Assembly: GCF_028750675.1 (NCBI RefSeq)
Contig: NZ_JAQQPZ010000006.1
Span: forward strand, 33,875 to 97,874
From: Shewanella metallivivens
GTDB lineage: Bacteria > Pseudomonadota > Gammaproteobacteria > Enterobacterales > Shewanellaceae
Reading direction: 5' to 3'
Length of the DNA stretch: 64,000 nucleotides
In this document: piece by piece, positions 35,076 through 44,542 of the stretch
How positions within the stretch are numbered: position 1 is the first letter of the stretch
Layout: every line of letters begins with the position of its first letter
The notes under the pieces: model-generated
Seen by the model: the letters and a program-made list of their open reading frames with translations, nothing else
Told to the model about the DNA's origin: nothing
Databases searched by the model: none
Made by a program: the position numbers and the translations under genes

Positions 35076-35402
35076 TTAACCCCACCAAATGTCATACAAG
35101 GCACTCACTTCTATGCCTGATACTGGTTTGCTCTGCCAAAATGCCTTTACTGCAGCGATGTCATCTTCAGTACATTTACCAATAGACTGGGTTGCAATGA
35201 TGCCTTCCCATTCTTTATGGCCACCACCGTGGAACCCCAATTGGCGAGGTTCAATCACTTCATCAATAAACTGATCAACTAATGCATCAATATCTTGTTC
35301 TGAGACGGAACCGTCAAAGGTCCAATTGATATCGAACCCGAGCTCTTGAAACTCATCGACTCGTAGCTTTTTACGTAATCGACGGCTGCGATTTTGCGCC
35401 AT
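35076..35402 (-). CDS. yggL: YggL family 50S ribosome-binding protein
   Basis: A small DUF469 protein of 108 aa, in E. coli reported to bind the 50S subunit. The N-terminus is basic (NRSRRLRKKLRVDEFQE), with FQELGFDINW and the C-terminal KPVSGIEVSALYDIWW. It lies 23 bp downstream of trmB in the same orientation, as in E. coli, and directly upstream of glsA. Confidence 0.94.
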   Translation of the reverse strand: MAQNRSRRLRKKLRVDEFQELGFDINWTFDGSVSEQDIDALVDQFIDEVIEPRQLGFHGGGHKEWEGIIATQSIGKCTEDDIAAVKAFWQSKPVSGIEVSALYDIWWG

Positions 35403-35425
35403 AATGTGTTCTCCAGTTGCTAAAA

Positions 35426-36142
35426 TTAAGCGATACGCTCAAACATGATATCCCAAACACCGTGCCCAAGACGATGGCCACGCGCTTCGAACTTAGTTAA
35501 CGGACGGTGGTCAGGACGTTCAACCACAGTACCTGTCGTAGATTGATTTTTATAACCTTCAGCCACATTCATTACTTCTAACATATGCTCGCTGTAGTTT
35601 TCCCAATCTGTTGCCATATGGAACACGCCGCCAATTTTTAACTTACGGCGGACTAACTGGACAAAATCGGCTTGCACAATGCGGCGCTTGTGGTGACGTT
35701 TTTTATGCCAAGGATCGGGAAAAAACAACTGTAAACGTGCTAATGAGCCGTCAGCAATGCTGTGCTCCAATACTTCCATCGCATCATGATGGTATACACG
35801 CAAATTAGTCACATTGGCTTCACCTGCGTCGGCTAAACACGCACCAACACCTGGTTTGTGTACTTCAATACCAATAAAATTTTGCTCTGGTGCTGCGCTA
35901 GCCATTTGTACTAGTGATGCGCCCATCCCAAAACCGATTTCAAGGACAGTATCGGCATCACGACCAAACACTTCACTTAAATCAAGTGGTTGTGGCGTAT
36001 AATCTAAACCCATTGCTGGCCAGTGAGCCTCAATCGCTTGTGATTGGCCTTTGGTTAATCGCCCTTCACGCAAAACAAAACTTCTGATTTTACGAATATA
36101 CTTACCGTCTTCGTTAAACTCAGCTGTGGTAACGTCGCTCAT
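35426..36142 (-). CDS. trmB: tRNA (guanine-N7-)-methyltransferase
   Basis: TrmB makes m7G46 in the tRNA variable loop using SAM. The SAM-binding [13 protein letters not shown] (about residues 66-78), the [15 protein letters not shown] catalytic/RNA-binding block, and the C-terminal [17 protein letters not shown] are intact. The length is 238 aa. It is divergent from mutY with a 256-bp gap, the same arrangement as in E. coli (trmB, formerly yggH). Confidence 0.97.
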   Translation of the reverse strand: MSDVTTAEFNEDGKYIRKIRSFVLREGRLTKGQSQAIEAHWPAMGLDYTPQPLDLSEVFGRDADTVLEIGFGMGASLVQMASAAPEQNFIGIEVHKPGVGACLADAGEANVTNLRVYHHDAMEVLEHSIADGSLARLQLFFPDPWHKKRHHKRRIVQADFVQLVRRKLKIGGVFHMATDWENYSEHMLEVMNVAEGYKNQSTTGTVVERPDHRPLTKFEARGHRLGHGVWDIMFERIA

Positions 36143-36398
36143 TTCTGCCTCATTGCTTGCATAATTTATACGATGTAAGTGTTTACCGTTAGCGTACTAA
36201 CGCCACTATTTACATCCACATTACGCTTTTGCTATCTGTAGTAGATCAATTTAAAATTTAGTTGGGCATTATACCTAAAGTCACAGCACATGTTTACGCT
36301 AAATTAGTCATCAACAAGTGATTCTGCTCAAGTGAGTATAAAAGCTAAAAATGGTTTGCCTACTTGTGTAATAAAATGGCTATAGATACACTGCGCCC

Positions 36399-37478
36399 AT
36401 GAAAAAAAAGACGACATTTGCCGAGCGTATTATTGCTTGGTACGACCTAAATGGTCGAAAAACACTGCCCTGGCAGATCAATAAAACACCTTATCGCGTT
36501 TGGGTGTCGGAAATTATGTTGCAACAAACTCAAGTCGCAACAGTTATCCCTTATTATGAGCGATTTTTGGCAAGATTTCCCACGGTTGTTGAACTTGCCA
36601 ATGCAGATCAAGATGAGGTGTTACATTTATGGACAGGGTTAGGCTATTACGCCCGAGCCCGAAATTTGCATAAAGCCGCTCAGCATGTGCGTGACACATT
36701 TAATGGCGAGTTTCCCACAGACTTTGACGATGTGGTTGCTTTATCTGGCATTGGTAAATCTACCGCTGGCGCAGTGTTGTCATTATCTCTTGGGCAACAT
36801 CACCCCATTTTAGATGGCAATGTAAAACGTGTATTAGCAAGGCATGGCGCTATTGACGGTTGGCCAGGGGTCAAAACAGTTGAGCAGCAGTTATGGCAAT
36901 TGACAGAACAATACACACCTGTGGAAGGTGTCGATAAGTTCAATCAAGCCATGATGGATATTGGCTCCAGTGTTTGCACCCGTAGTAAACCACTTTGCGC
37001 GCAATGCCCTGTTGCAATTGACTGTAAGGCGCAATTACGTGGTGAGCAAACTCGTTATCCCGGTAAAAAGCCGAAAAAAGTCACCCCAGAAAAGACTGCT
37101 TTTATGTTGGTTATGGTTAACCATAAGGGTTCGGATACCACTGTACAATTAATCCAGCGCCCACCAGCAGGTATTTGGGGGGGATTATGGTGTTTTCCTC
37201 AATTTGATACTGAAGTTGAGTTAGCTAATTATTTAGCACTTCATAATCTTAAAGTCTCAGAACAAGGTCTTGCTGGCTTTAGGCATACATTTAGCCACTT
37301 TCATTTAGACATTCAGCCCGTTTTAGTTGAATTAACATCAACGCCAGCAACGGGGATCATGGAACAAAACGCGACTCTCTGGTATAACATAGACCAACCA
37401 GCAAAAGTGGGATTAGCTGCGGCCACAGAGCGTATTTTGTCTAATTTAGCCGTACTTTTCACGACACATTCGTTTTAA
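36399..37478 (+). CDS. mutY: Adenine DNA glycosylase
   Basis: MutY removes adenine mispaired with 8-oxoguanine, starting base excision repair. The protein has the catalytic glutamate in [11 protein letters not shown], the helix-hairpin-helix and catalytic Asp region ([26 protein letters not shown]), and the 4Fe-4S cysteines in [19 protein letters not shown]-terminal MutT-like domain carries the [13 protein letters not shown] segment. The length is 359 aa. yggX follows 27 bp later in one operon. Confidence 0.97.
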   Translation: MKKKTTFAERIIAWYDLNGRKTLPWQINKTPYRVWVSEIMLQQTQVATVIPYYERFLARFPTVVELANADQDEVLHLWTGLGYYARARNLHKAAQHVRDTFNGEFPTDFDDVVALSGIGKSTAGAVLSLSLGQHHPILDGNVKRVLARHGAIDGWPGVKTVEQQLWQLTEQYTPVEGVDKFNQAMMDIGSSVCTRSKPLCAQCPVAIDCKAQLRGEQTRYPGKKPKKVTPEKTAFMLVMVNHKGSDTTVQLIQRPPAGIWGGLWCFPQFDTEVELANYLALHNLKVSEQGLAGFRHTFSHFHLDIQPVLVELTSTPATGIMEQNATLWYNIDQPAKVGLAAATERILSNLAVLFTTHSF

Positions 37479-37505
37479 TCGTAATTAAGTTAGTAAGGAA
37501 TCACC

Positions 37506-37784
37506 ATGGCTCGCACAGTTCAGTGTCAACACCTTAATAAATCAGCCGACGGTTTGGATTTTCAGCTTTATCCAGGCGAGTTAGGTAAGCGTATTTATGA
37601 CAATATCAGTAAAGAAGCGTGGGGCTTATGGCAACAAAAGCAGACGATGTTGATTAATGAAAAAAAACTTAACATGATGAATGTTGATGACCGCAAATTC
37701 TTAGAAGCACAAATGTTGAGTTTTTTATTTGAAGGTAAAGACGTCGAAATCGAAGGCTACGTTCCACCAGCTGAAGACGAATAA
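37506..37784 (+). CDS. yggX: Fe(II)-trafficking / oxidative damage protection protein YggX
   Basis: A small soluble protein of 92 aa tied to iron-sulfur cluster protection and Fe(II) handling. The N-terminal cysteine (VQCQHL) and the [33 protein letters not shown] blocks are typical. AAGGAA sits upstream of the ATG. The mutY-yggX pair is conserved across gammaproteobacteria. A MITE-like element begins 46 bp after its stop. Confidence 0.96.
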   Translation: MARTVQCQHLNKSADGLDFQLYPGELGKRIYDNISKEAWGLWQQKQTMLINEKKLNMMNVDDRKFLEAQMLSFLFEGKDVEIEGYVPPAEDE

Positions 37785-37830
37785 CAGACCTAAACTCAGG
37801 ATAACCATTAAATATAAAGCCGCTTTACTA

Positions 37831-38108
37831 GGGCCTGTTGATCTTTGCTGGTTGAATTTTGCTCGAGTTAAAAAACGTGTTAATCGAGGCGAATGGATTG
37901 ATGCCTAGTCATCTAAGCAACTCTTTGTTCGCAAAGACTCATTCAACAAAGAGTAACACGTTTTTAGCCGAACCTTTCAGGCAGCGTTTGTTGGCCTTTT
38001 TACTGCGTTATTGACTTTTTATGTAGAATAACGACACCTCAAAGTCTCTGCCTTGTACAATTGGCCAGCAATTCGCTGCAAAAACAACTTTGAAAGATCA
38101 ACAGGCCC
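37831..38108. mobile_element. MITE-like element with 16-bp terminal inverted repeats
   Basis: A 278-bp non-coding element bounded by perfect 16-bp inverted repeats: GGGCCTGTTGATCTTT (37831-37846) and AAAGATCAACAGGCCC (38093-38108). It is flanked by TA on both sides (37829-37830 and 38109-38110), consistent with a TA target duplication. Inside is a second inverted pair around AAAAAACGTGTT and AACACGTTTTT. A shorter, inverted copy is at 19933-20139. A transposase that could move it is not in the window. Confidence 0.88.
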
Positions 38109-38134
38109 TATCGGCCTTTTTGTTTTTTAAACAA

Positions 38135-38710
38135 CTATTGCTTAATTCCTTCAACGACCAGATCAAGCACAACATTTGCTGATGCAGGGCCTAGATCCAT
38201 TTTGACACCATAGTCTTTCATTGCAAACGTGGTTTTACCGGTAAAACCTGCACGATAACCACCCCATGGGTCTTTACCCTCACCAATAGCCTTTGCGTCT
38301 ATGCTCAATGGCTTAGTCACCCCATTAAAAGTAAAGTCGCCATTAATCACAAATTGATTATTGCCATTATCAACAATCGAGGTAGATACAAAACTGGCTT
38401 CAGGGAATTTATCGGTATTTAAAAAATCTGCACCACGTAAATGTTTATCACGCTCAGCATGGTTTGAGTCAACACTGGTTGTATTGATTTTGACATTCAC
38501 TTTAGCGTCGGCAATTTTAGCCTGATCAAAACTGAAGTTACCAGAGAACTCATTAAAACGCCCCACAACAAAACTGTAGCCCAAATGGCTAACACTAAAT
38601 TGAATTGAAGCATGAGCCCCTTGTGTATCAATAGCATAGTCAGCCGCATTTGCAGATAAAGATAACAATAAAGATGAGCCTATTATTGTTGCAAGTAGAT
38701 GTTTTTTCAT
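38135..38710 (-). CDS. yceI: YceI family periplasmic lipocalin-like protein
   Basis: A 191-aa YceI-family protein with a signal peptide (LLATIIGSSLLLSLSANA) and an isoprenoid-binding lipocalin-like barrel: AIDTQGAHASIQFSVSHLG, FSGNFSFD, then the DFLNTDKFPEASF and FTFNGVTKPLSIDAKA blocks. It is periplasmic and base- or stress-induced in E. coli; ligand and role here are unknown. It lies 51 bp downstream of the cytochrome b561 gene, mirroring E. coli yceJ-yceI. Confidence 0.93.
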   Translation of the reverse strand: MKKHLLATIIGSSLLLSLSANAADYAIDTQGAHASIQFSVSHLGYSFVVGRFNEFSGNFSFDQAKIADAKVNVKINTTSVDSNHAERDKHLRGADFLNTDKFPEASFVSTSIVDNGNNQFVINGDFTFNGVTKPLSIDAKAIGEGKDPWGGYRAGFTGKTTFAMKDYGVKMDLGPASANVVLDLVVEGIKQ

Positions 38711-38761
38711 TATAGCGTCCTTAATTGTATAAAATATGAGTTACGTGCCAATCACAATGGG

Positions 38762-39316
38762 TTATTGCCTTCGCACAGGTTTGAGCATCCTTGTTAACGT
38801 GTTGTCTTTATCAACTATGTGATGTTTTATTGCTCCTAAAGCATGAAACACCACCAAAGTGATTAATGTGTATGCAAGATATTGATGTACGATACCAGCC
38901 AGATCTGCTTGGTCATCTATAAATGCATTAGGAAATGGCACGGCAAACCAGTCAAAAATCCAAATATCCCGACCGTCTGCAGTTGAAATCATAATGCCCG
39001 ACACCATGATGAATAACAGCAACATATACAGTAGTCTGTGGATCCATTTGGCTAATTGCTTTTCCCAGGTTTTGTGATGCTCAAGTGCATTGGGTGAAGC
39101 AGACAAGCCTCTCCAGACTAATCTGATTAAGATTAATCCCAATAACAGTAGGCCAATACTTTTGTGAATATGTGGTGCGGTTTGATACCAGCTACTGTAA
39201 TACGTGAGATCGACCATCCAAAAGCCTAAACCAAAGAGTACAAATACAGCGATTGCCGATAGCCAATGCAACAAAATAGCCGTTAAACCATAACCTGAAG
39301 ATGAATTGCTAAACAT
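38762..39316 (-). CDS. Cytochrome b561 family membrane protein
   Basis: A four-helix di-heme cytochrome b561 of 184 aa (the YceJ/CybB group). Candidate heme histidines are in LLHWLSAIAV, HIHKSIGLLLL and IVHQYLAYTLITLVVFHALG; the C-terminal AIKHHIVDKDNTLTRML is typical. It carries electrons within the inner membrane, perhaps from quinol to a periplasmic partner. It pairs with yceI as in E. coli. Confidence 0.92.
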   Translation of the reverse strand: MFSNSSSGYGLTAILLHWLSAIAVFVLFGLGFWMVDLTYYSSWYQTAPHIHKSIGLLLLGLILIRLVWRGLSASPNALEHHKTWEKQLAKWIHRLLYMLLLFIMVSGIMISTADGRDIWIFDWFAVPFPNAFIDDQADLAGIVHQYLAYTLITLVVFHALGAIKHHIVDKDNTLTRMLKPVRRQ

Positions 39317-39758
39317 ACCAATGTCCCTTAAATAGTTAACCCCATTTTAGTACGACTTTTAAAAAAGAAAATCACTTAAATTAGCCAGGTTTATTCTAAA
39401 AAGTAGAAAGATTGTAGCAACACAACATTATACGGTTTTACATTAAACCGCTTTGTTGCCATCTAATCGTCATTATGGGTACTGTGTTATACCAATCCGC
39501 CATAATGCTCGCCAGCTTATCCAGATAATGACCCTATTAAGATCACCTATCGATTGAGTCAAATAGTGATGGTTATTGCTGTGTATAATTGCAGTTAATT
39601 TAGCCATTATGGATATTAATAAATACTGTATTTGCCAAGCTTTGCTTTCACTTGTACAAATAAATGTGTGCTTTTGGGCTAAAAACCAACAAAAGCAGAT
39701 AAAATTACAGCAGTTTGCACATTAACTAGCCGAACGATGAAAAACTTTTAAAAAGCAC
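39317..39758. other. Intergenic region between cytochrome b561 gene and tRNA genes
   Basis: AT-rich non-coding DNA with no gene or array that I can recognise. An ATACCAATCCGCCATAATG fragment near 39488 resembles the short ATACCAAT dispersed repeat. Confidence 0.5.
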
Positions 39759-39787
39759 TTGCACGATAAAAACCATCACTATATTAT
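39759..39787 (+). promoter_or_regulatory. Sigma-70 promoter of the tRNA-Phe/tRNA-Thr operon
   Basis: The -35 box TTGCAC (39759-39764) and the -10 box TATTAT (39782-39787) are separated by exactly 17 bp. A GC-rich GTGCGC discriminator follows, typical of stringently controlled stable RNA promoters. It is about 80 bp upstream of tRNA-Phe. Confidence 0.75.
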
Positions 39788-39867
39788 GTGCGCACTCCAG
39801 ACGAGACAGGCACTGATGACCAAGTTAGTCCCTAGTTTGAAGTAGTAAACTAACGCTTAGTTTAGTT

Positions 39868-39943
39868 GCCCGAATAGCTCAGTCGGTAGAGCAGAGGATT
39901 GAAAATCCTCGTGTCCCTGGTTCGATTCCGGGTTCGGGCACCA
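39868..39943 (+). tRNA. tRNA-Phe (anticodon GAA)
   Basis: A 76-nt tRNA with encoded CCA end. The acceptor stem GCCCGAA pairs with TTCGGGC, the anticodon loop is TTGAAAA with anticodon GAA, and the T loop is GGTTCGATTCC. It is followed 7 bp later by tRNA-Thr in one transcript. Confidence 0.98.
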
Positions 39944-39950
39944 CAATTTA

Positions 39951-40026
<76 letters not shown>

Positions 40027-40034
40027 TAAAAAAC

Positions 40035-40063
40035 AAAAAAGCCACTCATTGAGTGGCTTTTTT
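40035..40063 (+). terminator. Terminator of the tRNA operon
   Basis: Stem AAGCCACTCA / TGAGTGGCTT flanked by A- and T-runs, 9 bp after the tRNA-Thr CCA. The symmetric runs could let it work on both strands. Confidence 0.92.
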
Positions 40064-40122
40064 GTATCTAAAGTTTAAGTGCATTAAATACTCATACAAG
40101 TTATCTCATTGAAAATATAAAA

Positions 40123-40144
40123 AAGGCACTCAGTAGAGTGCCTT
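40123..40144 (-). terminator. Terminator of the SapC-family gene
   Basis: Stem AAGGCACTC with GAGTGCCTT around a 4-base loop, with an A-run on its left that reads as a T-run on the minus strand. It is 27 bp downstream of the stop codon. Confidence 0.85.
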
Positions 40145-40170
40145 AGTTTTGAGTTTAATAAGCTAACGGG

Positions 40171-40872
40171 TTATTTTCCCTGCATTTCAACTCGAGCAAG
40201 ACGGTTCACTTGGTTTAACGAACCTAAATGACCGAAGATTGGGCCTAATAAGCCGCGTTTTTTTAAGTCTAAAAACGCTTCGTCACTTAATTCATTTAGT
40301 TTTGCTTCATCAATAACATACAGCCCATTGATATTGCGCTTCTCACCTGCAACATCGACCGTTAATGTTTGGTTGATCAATAAACCTTTTTCATTTAAAA
40401 AGCCTAAAATACCGCGTGTGGCTTGGTCTTGTTCATAGTGACTAATCAAGGCCTTTTTACGCGTTTCTAATAATGGCGTTTCTTTACCATCGACAAATAA
40501 TGGTTGACCGTCAGTTTTGCTAACCTCTTTCGCCTCTTCACGAATACCAATCCATACTTTATCTTTTACATCAGGGTTAAGTACTAACCCAAGTGGGTAA
40601 TCGCGTACTACAGCAGGAATATACAAACCTTGCCATTTGCCGTCTTTAACACTTAAATTTTGGCCTGGCTTTAACCCTAGCATTGCAACTGATTGGAATT
40701 CATTGGTGTCGCTATTTTTAACAAACACAATTGGATATTCTGTCGCTGCACGGCTGATCTCATGTAGAGTAACGGGTACGATATGTTGCTCTGCCACATG
40801 TGAATAGTCGCTTGGTGTCAGCTTTAAATCACCATGTTTAGTTTGTTCTAATAACGTAATTTGGTTTTGCAT
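40171..40872 (-). CDS. SapC family protein
   Basis: A 233-aa protein of the SapC-like family (named after a Campylobacter S-layer-associated protein), common in marine gammaproteobacteria; its role is not established. The ATG at 40872 has AGGGAG upstream and replaces the longer frame to 40890. Recognisable blocks are YPIVFVKNSDTNEFQSVAMLG, GLYIPAVVRDYPLGL and the C-terminal NQVNRLARV. There is no signal peptide. It is monocistronic with its own terminator. Confidence 0.88.
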   Translation of the reverse strand: MQNQITLLEQTKHGDLKLTPSDYSHVAEQHIVPVTLHEISRAATEYPIVFVKNSDTNEFQSVAMLGLKPGQNLSVKDGKWQGLYIPAVVRDYPLGLVLNPDVKDKVWIGIREEAKEVSKTDGQPLFVDGKETPLLETRKKALISHYEQDQATRGILGFLNEKGLLINQTLTVDVAGEKRNINGLYVIDEAKLNELSDEAFLDLKKRGLLGPIFGHLGSLNQVNRLARVEMQGK

Positions 40873-41068
40873 CTTGGCTCCCTGAGGCACTGATTATCTT
40901 CTTTGACATACGTACAGCTTCAAGTCTATACGAGAGTTAACAACTCATTAATAACTGAAACTACCAAGTTCAATCTTAAATTCAAGTACATTTAGATTAA
41001 ATTGCACTTATCATCATTAAACGCTGTTTTATTATGCAATATAAAGCCATTAACGAAACAAAACCGCG

Positions 41069-42355
41069 CTAATGCAATTTAAGCTTAGGTCGCTGCCAAC
41101 GCAGCAACTTTTGGGCGATACGGTACACTGAAGCTGAAAACCAACCATATAAACTGGCTAAGTGACGTTGATATAACGAGATATACATAAGCCGTGCTAC
41201 ATGTCCTTCTACGAAAAAATCCCCTGAGCGTAAGTTACCCATTAAATTGCCTACGGCAGAAAAACGGCTTAATGAAACTAAAGAGCCATAGTCTTTATAT
41301 TCAAATGGCTTTTCGGGTTGTGATTTCATTTTTAAACACAGGTTAGCATAAAGGCGGTCGGCCATTTGAGCAGCGGCTTGGGCGCGAGGTGGAACCGGTT
41401 TACCTGATGGCAATATTAGCTGTGCACAATCGCCTAGCGCATAGATATCACTGAGCCCTTTAACCCGCATGCACTCATCAACATCAATTTGATTACGCGG
41501 TGTTACAGGAAGTTGAGTGAAGCTCTCGAATACTTTTGGCCCTTTAACGCCAGCAGCCCACACTTTAATATTAGCTTTTATCACATCACCTGTTGATGTG
41601 ACAAACCCTTCTTTAGTCACTTCTTTAACCTGAACACCTAAGTGCAGTTTAACCCCTAGCTTTGATAGTACAGTTTGTGCTCTAGCGCTTACTTGCTCTG
41701 GCAGTTGCGGCAAAATTTTGTTTGAGGCTTCGATAAGGTTAATGTCTAAATGATCTTTGCTAATATTTTGATAGCCGTACTCTTTAACGGACTCAATAAC
41801 ATGATGAAGTTCAGCAGATAGCTCGACCCCAGTTGCTCCAGCACCAACGATACCAATGCTAAGTTGATCCTGGGTTTCATTGAGTTGCAGTAAAGCATCC
41901 ATCAATTTGTGGTGGAATACGTTTGCACTGTCGAGGCTATCTAAAAAGATGCAGTGTTTTTCTGCGCCCGGAGTATTAAAGCTATTTGAAACACCTCCTA
42001 ACGCCAATACTAAGGTGTCATAAGCAATGTGACGCTCTGCAATGATTTGTTCACCTTCATCATTAAAGACAGGCGCTAATTGAATTGTCTTTGCAATTGG
42101 ATCGCATTGCTCAATGGCACCACGGATATAGCGATAACCATTTTTAAGGCCATGATCACGGTATTGTAATCCTTCAATCGATTGATCAATAACCCCTACC
42201 GCTACCTCATGTAATTTGGGCTTCCAAATGTGTACGGTATTTTTATCAACTAAACTGATATCGACCAAAGAATTGTTACCAAACTTACGCCCTAATTTTG
42301 ACGCTAATGCCAAACCAGCGGCCCCACCACCAACGATAACAATTCTTTGTTGCAT
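41069..42355 (-). CDS. ndh: Type II NADH dehydrogenase (NDH-2)
   Basis: A peripheral membrane FAD enzyme that passes electrons from NADH to quinone without pumping protons. The ATG at 42355 gives 428 aa starting MQQRIVIVGGGAAGL, the FAD-binding dinucleotide fold; a second nucleotide motif is IGIVGAGATGVELSAEL, and IYALGDCAQL is the late FAD block. The C-terminal RIAQKLLRWQRPKLKLH is amphipathic and probably membrane-binding. A TTG at 42370 is an unlikely start. It is 64 bp downstream of glnB's stop region on the same strand, hence probably reads from its own promoter. Confidence 0.94.
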   Translation of the reverse strand: MQQRIVIVGGGAAGLALASKLGRKFGNNSLVDISLVDKNTVHIWKPKLHEVAVGVIDQSIEGLQYRDHGLKNGYRYIRGAIEQCDPIAKTIQLAPVFNDEGEQIIAERHIAYDTLVLALGGVSNSFNTPGAEKHCIFLDSLDSANVFHHKLMDALLQLNETQDQLSIGIVGAGATGVELSAELHHVIESVKEYGYQNISKDHLDINLIEASNKILPQLPEQVSARAQTVLSKLGVKLHLGVQVKEVTKEGFVTSTGDVIKANIKVWAAGVKGPKVFESFTQLPVTPRNQIDVDECMRVKGLSDIYALGDCAQLILPSGKPVPPRAQAAAQMADRLYANLCLKMKSQPEKPFEYKDYGSLVSLSRFSAVGNLMGNLRSGDFFVEGHVARLMYISLYQRHLASLYGWFSASVYRIAQKLLRWQRPKLKLH

Positions 42356-42402
42356 AAATCCCCCAACCAAACATTACTTCACTCATTGAGCACACATAAA
42401 AA

Positions 42403-42418
42403 AAGGCCCTGATGGGCC

Positions 42419-42420
<2 letters not shown>
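42403..42420 (-). terminator. Terminator of glnB
   Basis: Stem AAGGCCC (42403-42409) with GGGCCTT (42414-42420), which overlaps the last two bases of the glnB stop codon. A T-run follows on the minus strand. Confidence 0.85.
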
Positions 42421-42769
<349 letters not shown>

Positions 42770-42978
42770 TCATCGGCAAAATTGTTGGTTAAACGTATGT
42801 CATTGTTGACGTTTATAGCTACCAAACTTCCTGCAAATATCTTACTTGAAACCACAACAAAATGTCGCTGCTATTTTGCGTATTTAGAAAAAGATATTTC
42901 ACAGCAAAAGAATTGTTCATTTTCTATACTATTTAACCCACTGCAGGATGCTGCCTACTTATTTAGGGAAAAGTAACT

Positions 42979-43503
42979 ATGACTCGCTCAACATTCACAA
43001 AAGGTTTTGGCCTTATCGAACTCATCGTAACTACGTTAATTATTATGTTGATGTCACTTATTGCAATCCCCTCTTTTACTGAAATACACGAACATACTCG
43101 AGCGAAGAGCAGTATTAAAGTCATACAACAGACCATCCAATTTGCCCGTAACATGGCGATAAGCTATGGCACGAGAGTCACAGTCTGTCCGATTGTCGAT
43201 AACAAATGTACTTCTGACTGGCGAATTGGTCTCAGCGTATTTATTGATCGTGGTACAAAGAATCAACTTGATGCAAACGATAGATTACTACAGCAAACCT
43301 CAGCATTTAACGACAACGATTTTGTGGGTTACAACCGAGCAGCTGTTAGATTTCAAGCAGATGGCCTTGCCTCTGGCACTAATGGCACCCTGACCTATTG
43401 CCCTAGCACCATTGACAGTCAATATTCAAAAGCGGTGATTGTTAACCAAGCAGGGCGAGCAAGAATGTCCAAGAAGAAAAATATTAAATGTAAGCCAAAC
43501 TAA
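42979..43503 (+). CDS. FimT/GspH-like minor pseudopilin (copy 1)
   Basis: A type IV pilin-like protein of 174 aa. The prepilin peptidase site is KGFGLIELIVTT (cut after the first G, E5 conserved), followed by the hydrophobic helix and a GspH/FimT C-terminal domain with cysteines in VCPIVDNKC and YCPSTID. It is the first of two tandem plus-strand copies facing the pilV-pilE operon. It is likely a minor pilin of the same pilus (FimT/FimU role, DNA binding or initiation). Confidence 0.9.
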   Translation: MTRSTFTKGFGLIELIVTTLIIMLMSLIAIPSFTEIHEHTRAKSSIKVIQQTIQFARNMAISYGTRVTVCPIVDNKCTSDWRIGLSVFIDRGTKNQLDANDRLLQQTSAFNDNDFVGYNRAAVRFQADGLASGTNGTLTYCPSTIDSQYSKAVIVNQAGRARMSKKKNIKCKPN

Positions 43504-43641
43504 CTTTTTGTTTTGTCTTTAGTTAATAGTGAGATCGATATTATGAAATGACTGCGCCGCTAGACAATAAATAACCAATTAAACACTGTAATTCGTGCTG
43601 TGCTTCGTTATACTCTTCTTTATATAGTTGAGGATACACAC

Positions 43642-44166
43642 ATGAAACAATTACAGTCAGGTTTTACCTTAGTCGAGGTGATGGTTACGGTTACTGTAGC
43701 AGCTATCCTTCTGGCGGTTGCAGCTCCCTCATTCAATTCGTTATATGAAGGTATTAGAGCTAGAAGTGCCATTAGTACTATTGAATCATCATTTGTATTT
43801 GCGCGCAGCCAAGCAGTTAGTTATGGCAGTAGAGTGTCAATTTGCCCAATGACATCAACGTCATGTGGTAGCGATTGGTCTCAAGGTTTTAGCGTGTTTA
43901 TTGATAATGGTAATGTTGGAACCATGGATACCACGAACGGCATTGCAGATACAGTATTGCGTAAAGTTGATGCGTTTAATAGTAACGACACAATTAAATC
44001 TGATCTAACTCGATATAGTTTTAACCCTGACGGCATGGTGACTAATGGCAACAGTGGTATATTTAGATATTGTCCGGGGGCTGCTGACAGCAGTGCTTCT
44101 GAAGCAATAAGCATGAACTCATCAGGACGTATTTCTAAAGTAACAACCACAGTAACGTGCAGTTAA
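43642..44166 (+). CDS. FimT/GspH-like minor pseudopilin (copy 2)
   Basis: A second FimT/GspH pseudopilin of 174 aa from the ATG at 43642 (GAGG upstream); the longer frame to 43600 is unlikely. The prepilin site is QSGFTLVEVMVT with Glu5, and the cysteine pattern (SICPMTSTSC, RYCPGAADS, TVTCS) parallels copy 1, which has the same length. The pair appears to be an old tandem duplication that has diverged. It ends 58 bp before the convergent small ORF. Confidence 0.9.
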   Translation: MKQLQSGFTLVEVMVTVTVAAILLAVAAPSFNSLYEGIRARSAISTIESSFVFARSQAVSYGSRVSICPMTSTSCGSDWSQGFSVFIDNGNVGTMDTTNGIADTVLRKVDAFNSNDTIKSDLTRYSFNPDGMVTNGNSGIFRYCPGAADSSASEAISMNSSGRISKVTTTVTCS

Positions 44167-44224
44167 AAGGCTTACCAATGGTAAGCCTGTATCCTTTATT
44201 AAATAGCTATTGCTATCTTTTTAC

Positions 44225-44542
44225 CTAGTAAGTACGCGCATCATCAAGCTCACGAACTAAAGCGTCTTTAAACACCTTATCTTCAGTGAGGCATTCAACA
44301 ATTCTTTTCACGATTAATCGCTCATTAGAAATTGTTGGTACATATTCAGCCAATAACGCACTTTGCTCCTCAATCAGTAGCTTAGGATCCCATGAAAATA
44401 CTGCAATATTTGGCCCATTGGGTGTTTCTATATGGCATTTATACGTGACGTATGTTGTTTTACCAGATGTCGATTCTTCAGCTATAGCATTCATTGATAA
44501 CAATAATGCTAACAAAGCAGTAAGAGATGTAATTATGTTCAT
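44225..44542 (-). CDS. Small secreted protein coupled to pilE
   Basis: A predicted periplasmic protein of 105 aa with signal peptide (MNIITSLTALLALLLSMNAIA). The ATG at 44542 overlaps the pilE stop as ATGA, so it is translationally coupled; the longer frame to 44599 would run deep into pilE. Two cysteines lie in YKCHIETP and VECLTE. I do not recognise the family. Its place at the end of the minor pilin operon suggests a pilus assembly accessory, somewhat like the small PilY2 of Pseudomonas, but homology is not shown. Confidence 0.75.
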   Translation of the reverse strand: MNIITSLTALLALLLSMNAIAEESTSGKTTYVTYKCHIETPNGPNIAVFSWDPKLLIEEQSALLAEYVPTISNERLIVKRIVECLTEDKVFKDALVRELDDARTY

